Source: a bacterium 1XD42-54 (GTDB lineage: Bacteria; Bacillota; Clostridia; Lachnospirales; Lachnospiraceae). Taken from it: a DNA stretch of 64,000 nucleotides. Within the stretch, counting starts at the first letter, position 1. Each line of letters begins with the position of its first letter. The stretch covers positions 62,001 to 126,000 of the forward strand of contig RAZH01000001.1 of NCBI GenBank assembly GCA_003612585.1. The letters are read 5' to 3'. This document shows, in pieces, positions 43,894 to 52,384 of this stretch. A program made the position numbers and the translations under genes. The notes under the pieces are model-generated. The model did not search any database. It was not told the origin of the DNA and saw only the letters and a list, made by a program, of their open reading frames with translations.

Positions 43894-45525
43894 TCAGAAG
43901 CCATAATTCGGAGCATAAAATTCAGCTGCCATCTGCTTCAGAGAATCCATATAAGTAACGCTGCCAATCGTATCTTCATCGCCAAGATCCATATATGCAA
44001 GATGCTCAGAATTCGAGTTCACCCACTCAGGCAGGCCTTCGCCGTTCGGGTTGCCGGTCTTCATAAAATTACTCCAGTAGGAGGTTACAATATCAGCCAG
44101 CTCATAATCCCAGTCTTCCCAGTAACGCTGTCCTGCCGTATCTCTCAGAGAACCGAACGTATACCAAAGTTCACTGGAATGCCATGCCCACAGTTCTTCC
44201 TCGTTTCTTCCAGGTGTGAAATGGGTAAACAGATAGATATAAACATCGCCCGTATGATACTCTTCTGCTTTCTTTCCAAACAGCATATTATTCGTTACCG
44301 TAAATACGCTGTGATTCAAAATACGAGCAGTATCCTCTGCAATAGCATCCACAACGCGACAGGTATGCGGGAAATCATATTTCTCGTAAAGCTCCTCGCC
44401 CAGCATATCCTTGTAATAAGCGTAAAATGCCTCTGCAGTATTCAGATCTGCGAATCTGTCCTGCGTGAATTCACCCAGATCGGTGCCGGCAAGAATGCTC
44501 ACATTTTCAAAGTTTCCTGCTTCATAAGCCTCCTGAAGCGTCGGATACTGAATCGCATAATTGTCATATACCATGCCCTGCGGCGCTTTTCCGTATTCTG
44601 TTTCTTTTCCCATGAAGAACTGTGCATCCATTGCACGCAGCTCTTCCAGGCTTTCATCTCCTTGCAGTCCCAGCATCTTCAGCCAGTTCACAGAAGTCTC
44701 TTCCATTTCTTCAACGGTTCTGTATTTTGTTCCATACTGCAGGCTGGTCTGCCAGATTGCTCCATCAAGATGTTTTGCTGTTTCATCATTGGCAAAGAGC
44801 GCGCCCGATTTTGAAGTACCGCCGGACTGTCCGCCAACTGTAATTCGTTCCGGATCTCCGCCAAATGCCTCAATATTTTCAACAACCCACTCGATTGCTT
44901 TGATTTCATCCATAAGGCCCCAGTTACCGCTTGCATTGTAGCCGGTCTCTGCATCCAGCTGAGGCAGCGCCATATAGCCAAACACGCCGAGACGATGTCC
45001 AACTTCTACCACTACAACACCCTTTTGAGCCAACACTTCCGGATCACATTCAATCTCATAAGAATATCCATGATTCAGTCCGCCGCCATGGAACCATACA
45101 TAAACCGGCATCTTTTCCTCTCCGCTTGTTGCGGATGTCGCCACATTCAGGTAAAGGCAATCCTCGCTGTACTCCGGCAATCCCTCATAATAGAAATCTG
45201 TTTTCCACGGTTCGCCTGCCATATCGTTTGGCCACTGCATTGCCATCGGTGCATACGTATCAAAAACACGAACACCATCCCACACTTCCGGGTCCTGCGG
45301 CTCTGCCCACCGAAGTTCTCCGACCGGCGGCGCTGCATACGGCACACCCTTAAATAAAGTAATGCCATCCAGTGCTCCCGGAACACCCTGTGCCTGTCCG
45401 TAGGCCGTCTCCACAACACCGAGCCCCGCACCTTCCTGCGCCTGGCCTGTCACGCCCAAGGCTCCAAATGCCATAGAACAAGCCGCCATCACCGCAATTC
45501 CTTTTGTAAAATATTGTAGTCTCAT
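43894..45525 (-). CDS. secreted type-B carboxylesterase (esterase 2)
   Basis: 543 residues with AAGGAGGGG 4 bases ahead of the ATG. It has a signal peptide (MRLQYFTKGIAVMAACSMAF, cleavage around GQAQE). Family signatures: GVPYAAPPVGELRW, EDCLYLNVAT, the oxyanion WFHGGGLNHG, nucleophile S234 in VGGQSGGTSK, and the catalytic His449 in WHSSELWYTFGSL. This is the para-nitrobenzyl esterase/carboxylesterase group. It differs more from esterases 1 and 3 than they do from each other, so its substrate probably differs. Its promoter is upstream at 45556-45585. Confidence 0.93.
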   Translation of the reverse strand: MRLQYFTKGIAVMAACSMAFGALGVTGQAQEGAGLGVVETAYGQAQGVPGALDGITLFKGVPYAAPPVGELRWAEPQDPEVWDGVRVFDTYAPMAMQWPNDMAGEPWKTDFYYEGLPEYSEDCLYLNVATSATSGEEKMPVYVWFHGGGLNHGYSYEIECDPEVLAQKGVVVVEVGHRLGVFGYMALPQLDAETGYNASGNWGLMDEIKAIEWVVENIEAFGGDPERITVGGQSGGTSKSGALFANDETAKHLDGAIWQTSLQYGTKYRTVEEMEETSVNWLKMLGLQGDESLEELRAMDAQFFMGKETEYGKAPQGMVYDNYAIQYPTLQEAYEAGNFENVSILAGTDLGEFTQDRFADLNTAEAFYAYYKDMLGEELYEKYDFPHTCRVVDAIAEDTARILNHSVFTVTNNMLFGKKAEEYHTGDVYIYLFTHFTPGRNEEELWAWHSSELWYTFGSLRDTAGQRYWEDWDYELADIVTSYWSNFMKTGNPNGEGLPEWVNSNSEHLAYMDLGDEDTIGSVTYMDSLKQMAAEFYAPNYGF

Positions 45526-45555
45526 GAAACCCCTCCTTACCTGTTTGATGCCTTT

Positions 45556-45585
45556 ATTCTAAAACACCATCCCTACCCATATCAA
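45556..45585 (-). promoter_or_regulatory. promoter of the esterase 2-1 pair
   Basis: On the minus strand TTGATA (45585-45580), 18 bases, TAGAAT (45561-45556). The start codon is about 30 bases further. Confidence 0.6.
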
Positions 45586-46043
45586 TCCAACAATTCCACC
45601 CTCCAATGCTCAAAAAACACATATGCCTTCAACATTTCCAAATCATACCAATCTTATCCAAGCACACCTCCCAAAAACTCAATCCCTTAACCAAAAAAAG
45701 CATGTCATCCAAAAGAAAAACACAAATACGGTGAAAAAACACAAATGCCCGCTATTTTTTTACCCTTTCCTAATAATACAACATCCCAAATCCCGTTCTT
45801 TCCAACACGACAAACCACCAAAGCTATGCTATAATAAATCCAAAATCTGTCATACAATCACCCTGTTTCTAAAACCCATTTATAATTAAAGAATGCACAA
45901 AACGCATTCGCCACCCCCAAGCGATGCTGCCCACAGCTAATTTCCGTCCCGCGCTCTACACATCCTGCCGGAGATTTTTCTCATACTTTTATCGTATAAT
46001 ATCGTAGAATCAGGAAACGAAGTTTGCCGTATGATAAAAAACA
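45586..46043. other. non-coding region, G-poor on the plus strand
   Basis: No credible gene is seen. From 45586 to about 45735 the plus strand has very few G, so the minus strand, upstream of the esterase 2 promoter, is G/T-rich with recurring TTGGAT-like words. A TATAAT at 45995-46000 is the best -10 for the kinase gene on the plus strand; its -35 is weak. Confidence 0.5.
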
Positions 46044-46117
46044 GCCCCGGTAACAGGTACAGGATAAGGGGTGACTTGTTTGCCTCGGAACCCCGTTCCT
46101 GTACCTGTTACCGGGGC
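46044..46117 (+). ncRNA. candidate structured leader element, copy B (conserved loop hairpin)
   Basis: Positions 46044-46064 and 46097-46117 are perfectly complementary, a 21-bp stem (GCCCCGGTAAC... arm). The 32-nt inside has a GGGG/CCCC stem and a loop almost the same as in copy A at 36023-36054, including ACTTGTTTGC and TCGGAACCCC. It ends 31 bases before the kinase start codon and before its ribosome site. The length of the stem and the lack of a T-run argue against a terminator. Confidence 0.65.
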
Positions 46118-46148
46118 GTCCACTTTCATCCGCCAGAAAGGAGCCCCC

Positions 46149-48062
46149 ATGCGAAAACATTTGTACCCTAACACATTATTGAAAAAATGCATCTATCTGA
46201 TCAGCGCGGCAACGATCATTCTTCTTCTGTCAGCCTCCGTCCTAATGTCTGACTGGTACAACCGCTTCATGTTACCAGAGCGCCAAAGTACCTACAGCGT
46301 TATCACAGAAGCCATTTCAACCAAACTCAGCTATATTCTTCATCAGAATACCCAGTACCTGCTCCGCTATGCCCAAAATATTGCTCTTATGGATCAGGTA
46401 ATCGCACTTTCAGACAGTACAAAAGATTTCGAACCAGTCACAGAGCATCTTGTCAGTGAACATTATGGCAGTGTCAAAGGCTCCGTTGCTGCAACTCGTA
46501 ATCTTGTTCTCTTATATGACAGGAAAGAAATGATCTGCCGCCCAAAATTCACGCTTCATACGGAAATAATCCAAAACTCGGAATGGTTTGACCAAATGCT
46601 GCTGTATTTTGATATGGAAAAGCAGCTTCGCGAAGGAGTCACGACACGGCGGATTTATTCTCCCGTTTTCCAGACGCCGTCCGACTCCTCCATCGAACCG
46701 TTTATTGCCTATGCTATGTATAAACCTTATAACGAACACGAATTTATATTTCTGATGATTGAGCCACTGTCGGATTTCCAGAATATCCTGGAAACTTTTG
46801 ATGATTATCATCTGAATGACTACTGTCTGATCGGCAAGGACAATAAAATCCTTTACCAGAACGCGGAAGTCTCTTCCGTTGCAGCCTTAAATTCGAAAAG
46901 TCTGCAGGAATTGTTTTCCAGCCAACAGTATACTGTCACATTAATAGAAACAAACCATACTGCCTTTCTCGGTTCCAGAATCTCTTTCCCGACCGAGGAT
47001 CTCAAAATTGCTGCCAGTATATCAAACGATACGATGCTCGCTCCCTATAATACCTTCCTCTGGCACAACCTTTTGATTTTAACAGTTTTCACGTTATTGC
47101 TGATCAGCTCCGTCTTTTTCATTGTTTGGACAAGCCTGCGCCGTCTCGGAATGCTTTCGCAGCAGATGAAAGAAATCCACAGTGAGAATTATCATCTGGA
47201 CCGGAAAATTACAGGAGACGACGAAGTCGGCCTGCTGGCCGGTACCTTCTATAATATGGTGGATAAAATAAATGAAGATATCACGATCATTCGCGAAAAA
47301 GAACTGAATGAAAAAAGAATTCAGTACAGCCTGATGGTATCTCAGGTTGACCCGCATTTTATTTACAATACCCTGAACACGATCACATATCTGGCTGAAC
47401 TGGAACAGACAGAGGATATTAAGATTATCAACTGTTCGCTGATCAGCATGCTCCGTGACCGCCTCAAAAGCTCTTCGCAGCACGCTTTTGATTTTCTCGA
47501 AACGGAACTGGAGCAGCTTCAAAACTACGTTACCATTCAAAAGTACCTCTGCGCGGGCGAATTGACACTGGAAATCCAGGTGCAGGAGGAATGTCTATCA
47601 CTCCTGTTTCCCAAACACATTCTTCAGCCCCTCGTAGAAAATGCGATCCTGCACGGAATCCTCGTTCATCGTGATGAACACCGCCACCGCATTCCGGGCA
47701 TCATACAGCTTCAGATTTGCTGCGAACAGGATATGATTCTGACTCAGATTCGGGATAACGGAACCGGTATGACCAAAGAACAGATCCAAAAATACTTTAT
47801 TGACCTGCCTGATCAGAGCGATATTGATACGCTTCCATCCGCAGCAGACCAGCACACTCCCCGCACTGCACAAAAAAGCAGTCGGCACGAACATATTGGA
47901 ATCTACAATATCCGTAACCGACTGACTTATTTATTTGGCGAAGCCTTTCAAATCCATGCAGAAAATATTCCGGAAGGCTCCGGTTTTATGATTCAGATAA
48001 AAATTCCGGTACATCCGACAGATCTCACCGACAATGCCCAATGCGGCAAACCCCTGACTTAA
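46149..48062 (+). CDS. YesM-type sensor histidine kinase
   Basis: 637 residues from ATG at 46149, with AAAGGAG 5 bases ahead; a longer frame from 46071 would run through hairpin B and is rejected. Membrane segments are near residues 14-35 and 300-325 with an extracellular sensor between. A HAMP domain follows (SLRRLGMLSQQMKEIHSENYHL). The His_kinase domain has the phospho-acceptor H403 in QVDPHFIYNTLNTITYL, and the ATPase has LVENAILHGI and DNGTGMTKEQI. It probably pairs with the YesN regulator at 40620, the two flanking esterases 1 and 2. Confidence 0.93.
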   Translation: MRKHLYPNTLLKKCIYLISAATIILLLSASVLMSDWYNRFMLPERQSTYSVITEAISTKLSYILHQNTQYLLRYAQNIALMDQVIALSDSTKDFEPVTEHLVSEHYGSVKGSVAATRNLVLLYDRKEMICRPKFTLHTEIIQNSEWFDQMLLYFDMEKQLREGVTTRRIYSPVFQTPSDSSIEPFIAYAMYKPYNEHEFIFLMIEPLSDFQNILETFDDYHLNDYCLIGKDNKILYQNAEVSSVAALNSKSLQELFSSQQYTVTLIETNHTAFLGSRISFPTEDLKIAASISNDTMLAPYNTFLWHNLLILTVFTLLLISSVFFIVWTSLRRLGMLSQQMKEIHSENYHLDRKITGDDEVGLLAGTFYNMVDKINEDITIIREKELNEKRIQYSLMVSQVDPHFIYNTLNTITYLAELEQTEDIKIINCSLISMLRDRLKSSSQHAFDFLETELEQLQNYVTIQKYLCAGELTLEIQVQEECLSLLFPKHILQPLVENAILHGILVHRDEHRHRIPGIIQLQICCEQDMILTQIRDNGTGMTKEQIQKYFIDLPDQSDIDTLPSAADQHTPRTAQKSSRHEHIGIYNIRNRLTYLFGEAFQIHAENIPEGSGFMIQIKIPVHPTDLTDNAQCGKPLT

Positions 48063-48077
48063 ACAGCACGGCCTGCT

Positions 48078-49601
48078 CTATCTTTCAATTTTCTTCAGAG
48101 TAATCCTGATCTCTGTCCCTTCACCAGGATTACTAAAAATTTCCAGCATGTAATTTTCACCGAAGAGCAGCTTCAGCCGCATATTGACATTCGCAAGCCC
48201 GATTTTTTCTCTTTGCTCCTGATCACTGTCCAGGCCTGCCATCACCCGCTTTTGGGTCTCCCTGGTCATTCCCTCACCGTTATCTGCAATCGAAATCTGG
48301 CCTGTTTTCTCCTCTGGCAGATAACGTGTCCGAATCTCCACAATTCCTTTTCTGGTATTCCCTCCAAGGCCATGAACCACCGAGTTCTCCACCAAAGGCT
48401 GCAAAATAAAGCTCGGAACCTGTATCTGGTGAAAACACTCATCCAGGTCAAAATCAAAAAAGATCCGTGAACCAAAACGCTGCTCCTGGAGAAATACATA
48501 ATTTCCCAGCATCTCTATCTCCTTTGCCAGGGTAGCCATTCTTCCGGAATAATCCAGGCTATAGCGCAGCAGCTGTGCCGTTTTGTGCAGCATCAAAACC
48601 GTACGGTCCGTATCTCCCATATCGACGCTTCTCGATATCATATTCAATGTATTGAACAGAAAATGCGGGTTCATCTGCATCTGCAGCGCCTTGAGTTCGC
48701 TGGCCTTGAGAAGGCTGGTGATACGCAGATTCTCCATCTCCTGAATATGCAGCGCTTCCGTAGTGCGCGCATTCTCCTCCATCACCTGAATATAATCCTT
48801 CAGTTGATGAATCGTCATATTAAATACTGCTACCAGCGTTGTTATCTCATCGTAAGAGGACGGTGCAATAACCACACTCTGAAATTGGTCGATATCCCCG
48901 GTACGCACGAACTTGGCCCCCGCCGTCAGTGTCTGGATTGGTTCCGCAATCCCTTCTGCCAACCTGGAGGCATGGCGGACAGACAAGGTAACAAATATCA
49001 ACGCAATAATAATCATCAGCATATAGCACTGCACCACACGCGTATTCAAACTTGTCTGGACAATATTGGCTTCATGAATCAGGGTCAGATGGAGATCCTT
49101 ATACTGCGCTGACATCACCTGGTAAATCTCTCCTGCTTTGCGGTAAAGGGTAACCGCCTCACCCAAAAGCTGTGGTGTGAAAGTCCCCGTCTTTCCTCCC
49201 TGCATCTTTTCCTGTATGAGAAAGCTCTGCTCCTTATAGTGCTGCAGCACAAAATAAAGGTCCTGGATATCCCGGACAAAACCTTCGCTGATCTGCACAT
49301 CCTCTAAAGCATTCATCCTCTCATCTAATCGTTTGCGGGAATCGCCCAGCTCATCCAATGCTTCCTTCTCACCATCCTGTACATACAGGTAAAGTTTGCG
49401 GTAATTCATATCCAGCTCGCTGAAAAAGTCATTCAGCACCAGCACCTTATCCATGTTTTTCTGATATTGCCAAATAGAAACCCCATGAAAAAAGAAAAAA
49501 CACAGCAGCGCCAGTAAAGCCATTCCCAAAATGAGTTGCATATATCCTGCAAGCCTGCTCCTTATCGTGTTTTTACCGTCCTTTTTCAATAATAGTGCCA
49601 T
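48078..49601 (-). CDS. YesM/LytS-type sensor histidine kinase
   Basis: 507 residues from ATG at 49601, which overlaps the end of the binding-protein gene by 16 bases; GGGAG lies some 12 bases upstream. Two membrane segments (about 19-38 and 200-220) enclose a helical, coiled-coil-like extracellular sensor. HAMP follows, then the phospho-acceptor H313 in MQMNPHFLFNTLN, the N-box LVENSVVHGLGG and the G-box DNGEGMTRE. It would receive its signal from the membrane-anchored sugar-binding-like protein encoded just before it. The 3' end faces that of the other kinase, 15 bases apart. Confidence 0.93.
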   Translation of the reverse strand: MALLLKKDGKNTIRSRLAGYMQLILGMALLALLCFFFFHGVSIWQYQKNMDKVLVLNDFFSELDMNYRKLYLYVQDGEKEALDELGDSRKRLDERMNALEDVQISEGFVRDIQDLYFVLQHYKEQSFLIQEKMQGGKTGTFTPQLLGEAVTLYRKAGEIYQVMSAQYKDLHLTLIHEANIVQTSLNTRVVQCYMLMIIIALIFVTLSVRHASRLAEGIAEPIQTLTAGAKFVRTGDIDQFQSVVIAPSSYDEITTLVAVFNMTIHQLKDYIQVMEENARTTEALHIQEMENLRITSLLKASELKALQMQMNPHFLFNTLNMISRSVDMGDTDRTVLMLHKTAQLLRYSLDYSGRMATLAKEIEMLGNYVFLQEQRFGSRIFFDFDLDECFHQIQVPSFILQPLVENSVVHGLGGNTRKGIVEIRTRYLPEEKTGQISIADNGEGMTRETQKRVMAGLDSDQEQREKIGLANVNMRLKLLFGENYMLEIFSNPGEGTEIRITLKKIER

Positions 49602-50593
49602 TGAATATCCATGCTCCCATAATCTATATTTTTGCTGTCCTCGAGATTTTCCTTTGTGATTAGGGCAGTATCTGTATATATTTCTTTCTCTGCAAGAGTC
49701 CCAGTTCTCATATATTCTTCCAGCATCCTGACTGCGAGCTTTCCCATACCCTTCGGATCCTGCTGAATTGTTCCGCTCATATATCCCTGCTCCAGCCATT
49801 CATTGATTGGTCCGCTGTAATCATAGGCATATACGTGAATATCCTCACAGTCCTTTTCCAGCTTTTCCATCACATAACCTGCTGAACAGGCAGATACGCC
49901 CTCTGCGCAGAAAATTCCGTTAATTTCCGGTTTTTCTAGGAGCGCATCCATAATGACCTCCTGCCCCATAGTGACATTTGACTCTCCTTCCAGGATTTCC
50001 ACAATTTCCATATCCGGATACTGCTCCAGCGCATCCCTGAATCCGGCCACACGGTCGATCTGGTTCGCGGTTTCCAGGTAAGAAACAACCACCAGGATCT
50101 TTCCCTTTCCTCCACAGTCCTTCGCCATCTCATTTCCGGCACGCTGCCCGGAAAGATAATTATTGCTTCCTACATAGCCCAGTTTATGCTCTGTATCCAC
50201 ATCACTATCAATCAGCACAACCGGAATTCCCTGGGCATCTGCCTTCTCCAGTGTCTGTACAAATTCCTCTGAGCCACGCATTCCATACGTAATGATTCCG
50301 TCCACGTCAGAATAAATGGCACTCTCCAGGTTTGCAATCAGCTTTTCCGCACTCATCTCAACAGAGGACAATCCCTTCACGTCAAAATTATATTTTTCTC
50401 CTTCCTCCATGGCCCCTCCGCAGGCCATAGCCCAATAGGATTCCGTGGTAAAGGCAGCCACAAAGCTAATCCTTTTTTCCGGTTTTTCTATATGCTGCGT
50501 CTGAAACAGCTCCAGGCAAAGCAGTATTGCTGCCAGAAACAATGAACCTGTTCCCACGCCTATCCATATATTTCTCTTTATTTCGTATTCCAT
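49586..50593 (-). CDS. membrane-anchored RbsB-like sugar-binding protein (sensor component)
   Basis: 335 residues from ATG at 50593, chosen for GGAGGAG 9 bases ahead. A single N-terminal membrane segment (IWIGVGTGSLFLAAILLCLEL) lacks any lipobox, so the protein is probably held as a membrane-anchored extracellular domain. The type I periplasmic-binding fold (Peripla_BP_4) shows ISFVAAFTTESYWAMACGGA, GIPVVLIDSDVD, NYLSGQRAGNEMA and GSNNY. There is no ABC transporter nearby. Placement between a YesN regulator and a YesM/LytS kinase matches three-component sugar sensing like XylFII-LytS-YesN. Ligand unknown. Confidence 0.88.
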   Translation of the reverse strand: MEYEIKRNIWIGVGTGSLFLAAILLCLELFQTQHIEKPEKRISFVAAFTTESYWAMACGGAMEEGEKYNFDVKGLSSVEMSAEKLIANLESAIYSDVDGIITYGMRGSEEFVQTLEKADAQGIPVVLIDSDVDTEHKLGYVGSNNYLSGQRAGNEMAKDCGGKGKILVVVSYLETANQIDRVAGFRDALEQYPDMEIVEILEGESNVTMGQEVIMDALLEKPEINGIFCAEGVSACSAGYVMEKLEKDCEDIHVYAYDYSGPINEWLEQGYMSGTIQQDPKGMGKLAVRMLEEYMRTGTLAEKEIYTDTALITKENLEDSKNIDYGSMDIQWHYY

Positions 50594-50649
50594 AGCCAAG
50601 GCCTCCTCCAAAAGACCGTTTTTCATTTACCGGTATGCCTGAGCCTCTC

Positions 50650-52209
50650 CTATGCGACCGGCTTTGTCAAAAACTCCCGCATTTCCCCTACCGTCATCCC
50701 TGTATTCTTTTTAAACACCTTATAAAAATAGGCAGGAGACTGAAATCCAACACGAGCACTCAGGTTTTTGGCCTTTGCATCATCCTCCTGAATCAGTTCA
50801 ATTGCTTTATTAATCCTGGCACTCGTCAGCAACTCTACAAAGCTCGTCTGGAGCCATTGAGTCAAAAGCCTGCTCAGATAAAAGGAACTGAGTCCCTGCT
50901 TGGCCGCGGTTTCCTCCAGGGAAATATCACGCTCGTAGTTCTCCTCGATAAATGCAAGGGCATCCTTCACGTAACAGACACGGTTATTGCCCAAGTCCTC
51001 TATCTGCAGCAGATTCTGAAAACAGGCCAGTATCGTCTCCGTAATTTCCTCCGCAGTAGATACGGAAAGCAATTTCGCCCTGATCTGATGCCAGGAAAAA
51101 ATATTGTGTCCGCAAATCTGTCTGGAACACCGCTGGATAATCAGCGACAACACTACTGTTATCTGATTGTCCGTACTCCCGGTACGTTCCCAAAGCGCTA
51201 TTTGCCTGATCAGCAGTGCTCTGCACCCTTCCATATTTTGCGCCCGCAGTGCGCTGACCAGATTGTCGGTCAACTTAAAAGAACTCTGCTCCACGCGGAA
51301 AAAATGCAGATTCGTTTCAAAGTATCCAATCGCATCCTGCTTTTGTGTGTCTAGTGCAGATACTGCTTCCTGGTACGCCTCTGTCATTTCCTCATAATCG
51401 TATCGCCAACGGCCCACACCAAACCGAACTCTGTCCCTATCTTCCTCTTCCATTGCATCTGTCAGTCTGGACAGCAATGTTGCAATCCAGCTTTCATAAT
51501 TGCTATGACCCACGCGTTCTCCCGGAAAAAAGAACAGTATCAGCATATCTGTATAGATTTTTGTCACAAACGTGCAGTAATCTCTGAGGATGCGATCTGC
51601 AATCCGCTTCAATTCCTGCAAACTGAAGTCTCCGCTCACTCTGGCAACCACAAATACGCCGCCCCAATAGGTATGACCCATGTGCTCCAGCCAGATATGT
51701 AGCTCTTCTTCATTGGATTTTCCCAGAATGACAGAGGAAATCACTTCTTTTCCCGCGACATCCAGTATTTTCCGAAAGGAGTCCGTATCAGCCAGAGCCT
51801 TTTTCTCCAGGGTTCTCTCCCGTTCAATCTCCTTCATCACCTTGACTATCTCTTTGAGGAACAACTCCTTTTCCAGTGGTTTTACCAGAAAGCTGGAAGC
51901 CCCCAGTGCAATCGCCTTTCTGGCATAATCGAATTCACTGTATGCTGTATTAATAATTACCCGTGATTGAACGAATTTCTTTCTCAGTATCTCAATCGCA
52001 TCCAGACCGTTCAGACCAGGCATGTTAATGTCCGTAATGATAATATCCGGGCATTCCTTCTCCCCTGACTGGAGCAGCTCCGTACCGTTATACACACTGG
52101 GAAGCAGCTCAATATTGGAAAAACTATCCTGCAGGATTATCTCCAATGCACGGCACTCAAATGCTTCATCATCTGCAATCAGGATACTAAATTTCTTGGA
52201 ACTCTTCAT
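50650..52209 (-). CDS. YesN-type response regulator with AraC helix-turn-helix
   Basis: 519 residues from ATG at 52209, with AAAGGAG 8 bases upstream. Receiver domain: acidic pocket D13-D14, phospho-acceptor D60 in TDINMPG, conserved Lys in FLVKPLEKEL. A middle region follows, then the AraC-type C-terminus (DISLEETAAKQGLSSFYLSRLL and NLSARVGFQSPAYFYKVFKKNTGM). It is the regulator of the three-gene sensing set with the binding protein and kinase. It lies 175 bases downstream of esterase 3 on the same strand, with a hairpin between. Confidence 0.93.
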   Translation of the reverse strand: MKSSKKFSILIADDEAFECRALEIILQDSFSNIELLPSVYNGTELLQSGEKECPDIIITDINMPGLNGLDAIEILRKKFVQSRVIINTAYSEFDYARKAIALGASSFLVKPLEKELFLKEIVKVMKEIERERTLEKKALADTDSFRKILDVAGKEVISSVILGKSNEEELHIWLEHMGHTYWGGVFVVARVSGDFSLQELKRIADRILRDYCTFVTKIYTDMLILFFFPGERVGHSNYESWIATLLSRLTDAMEEEDRDRVRFGVGRWRYDYEEMTEAYQEAVSALDTQKQDAIGYFETNLHFFRVEQSSFKLTDNLVSALRAQNMEGCRALLIRQIALWERTGSTDNQITVVLSLIIQRCSRQICGHNIFSWHQIRAKLLSVSTAEEITETILACFQNLLQIEDLGNNRVCYVKDALAFIEENYERDISLEETAAKQGLSSFYLSRLLTQWLQTSFVELLTSARINKAIELIQEDDAKAKNLSARVGFQSPAYFYKVFKKNTGMTVGEMREFLTKPVA

Positions 52210-52251
52210 ATGATTTGCTCCTTTGGTGTAAATGATACTCACATGCAGAAA

Positions 52252-52280
52252 CAGGGCTGCGCAAATATACGTCAGCCCTG
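52252..52280 (-). other. hairpin between esterase 3 and the regulator gene
   Basis: CAGGGCTG (52252-52259) pairs with CAGCCCTG (52273-52280). On the minus strand only TTTCTG follows, a poor T-run, so it is a weak terminator or attenuator letting part of the transcription reach the regulator. Confidence 0.5.
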
Positions 52281-52384
52281 TATTCACTCATTTCTTTCTA
52301 TCCTTTGATTTTACTGCTGCTTTGCAACAACAGCTGTCCGGATATAATTTCGTACCATCAGTTTCTCACCCTAACACAGCCTGA

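Noticed and set aside
45623-45889. 88-codon plus-strand frame in the gap before the kinase
   Set aside because: G-poor, lysine/proline/histidine-rich low-complexity translation, no ribosome site.
46071-46148. 26-codon extension of the histidine kinase
   Set aside because: It would translate through hairpin B; the ATG at 46149 has its own AAAGGAG site and gives a normal N-terminal membrane anchor.
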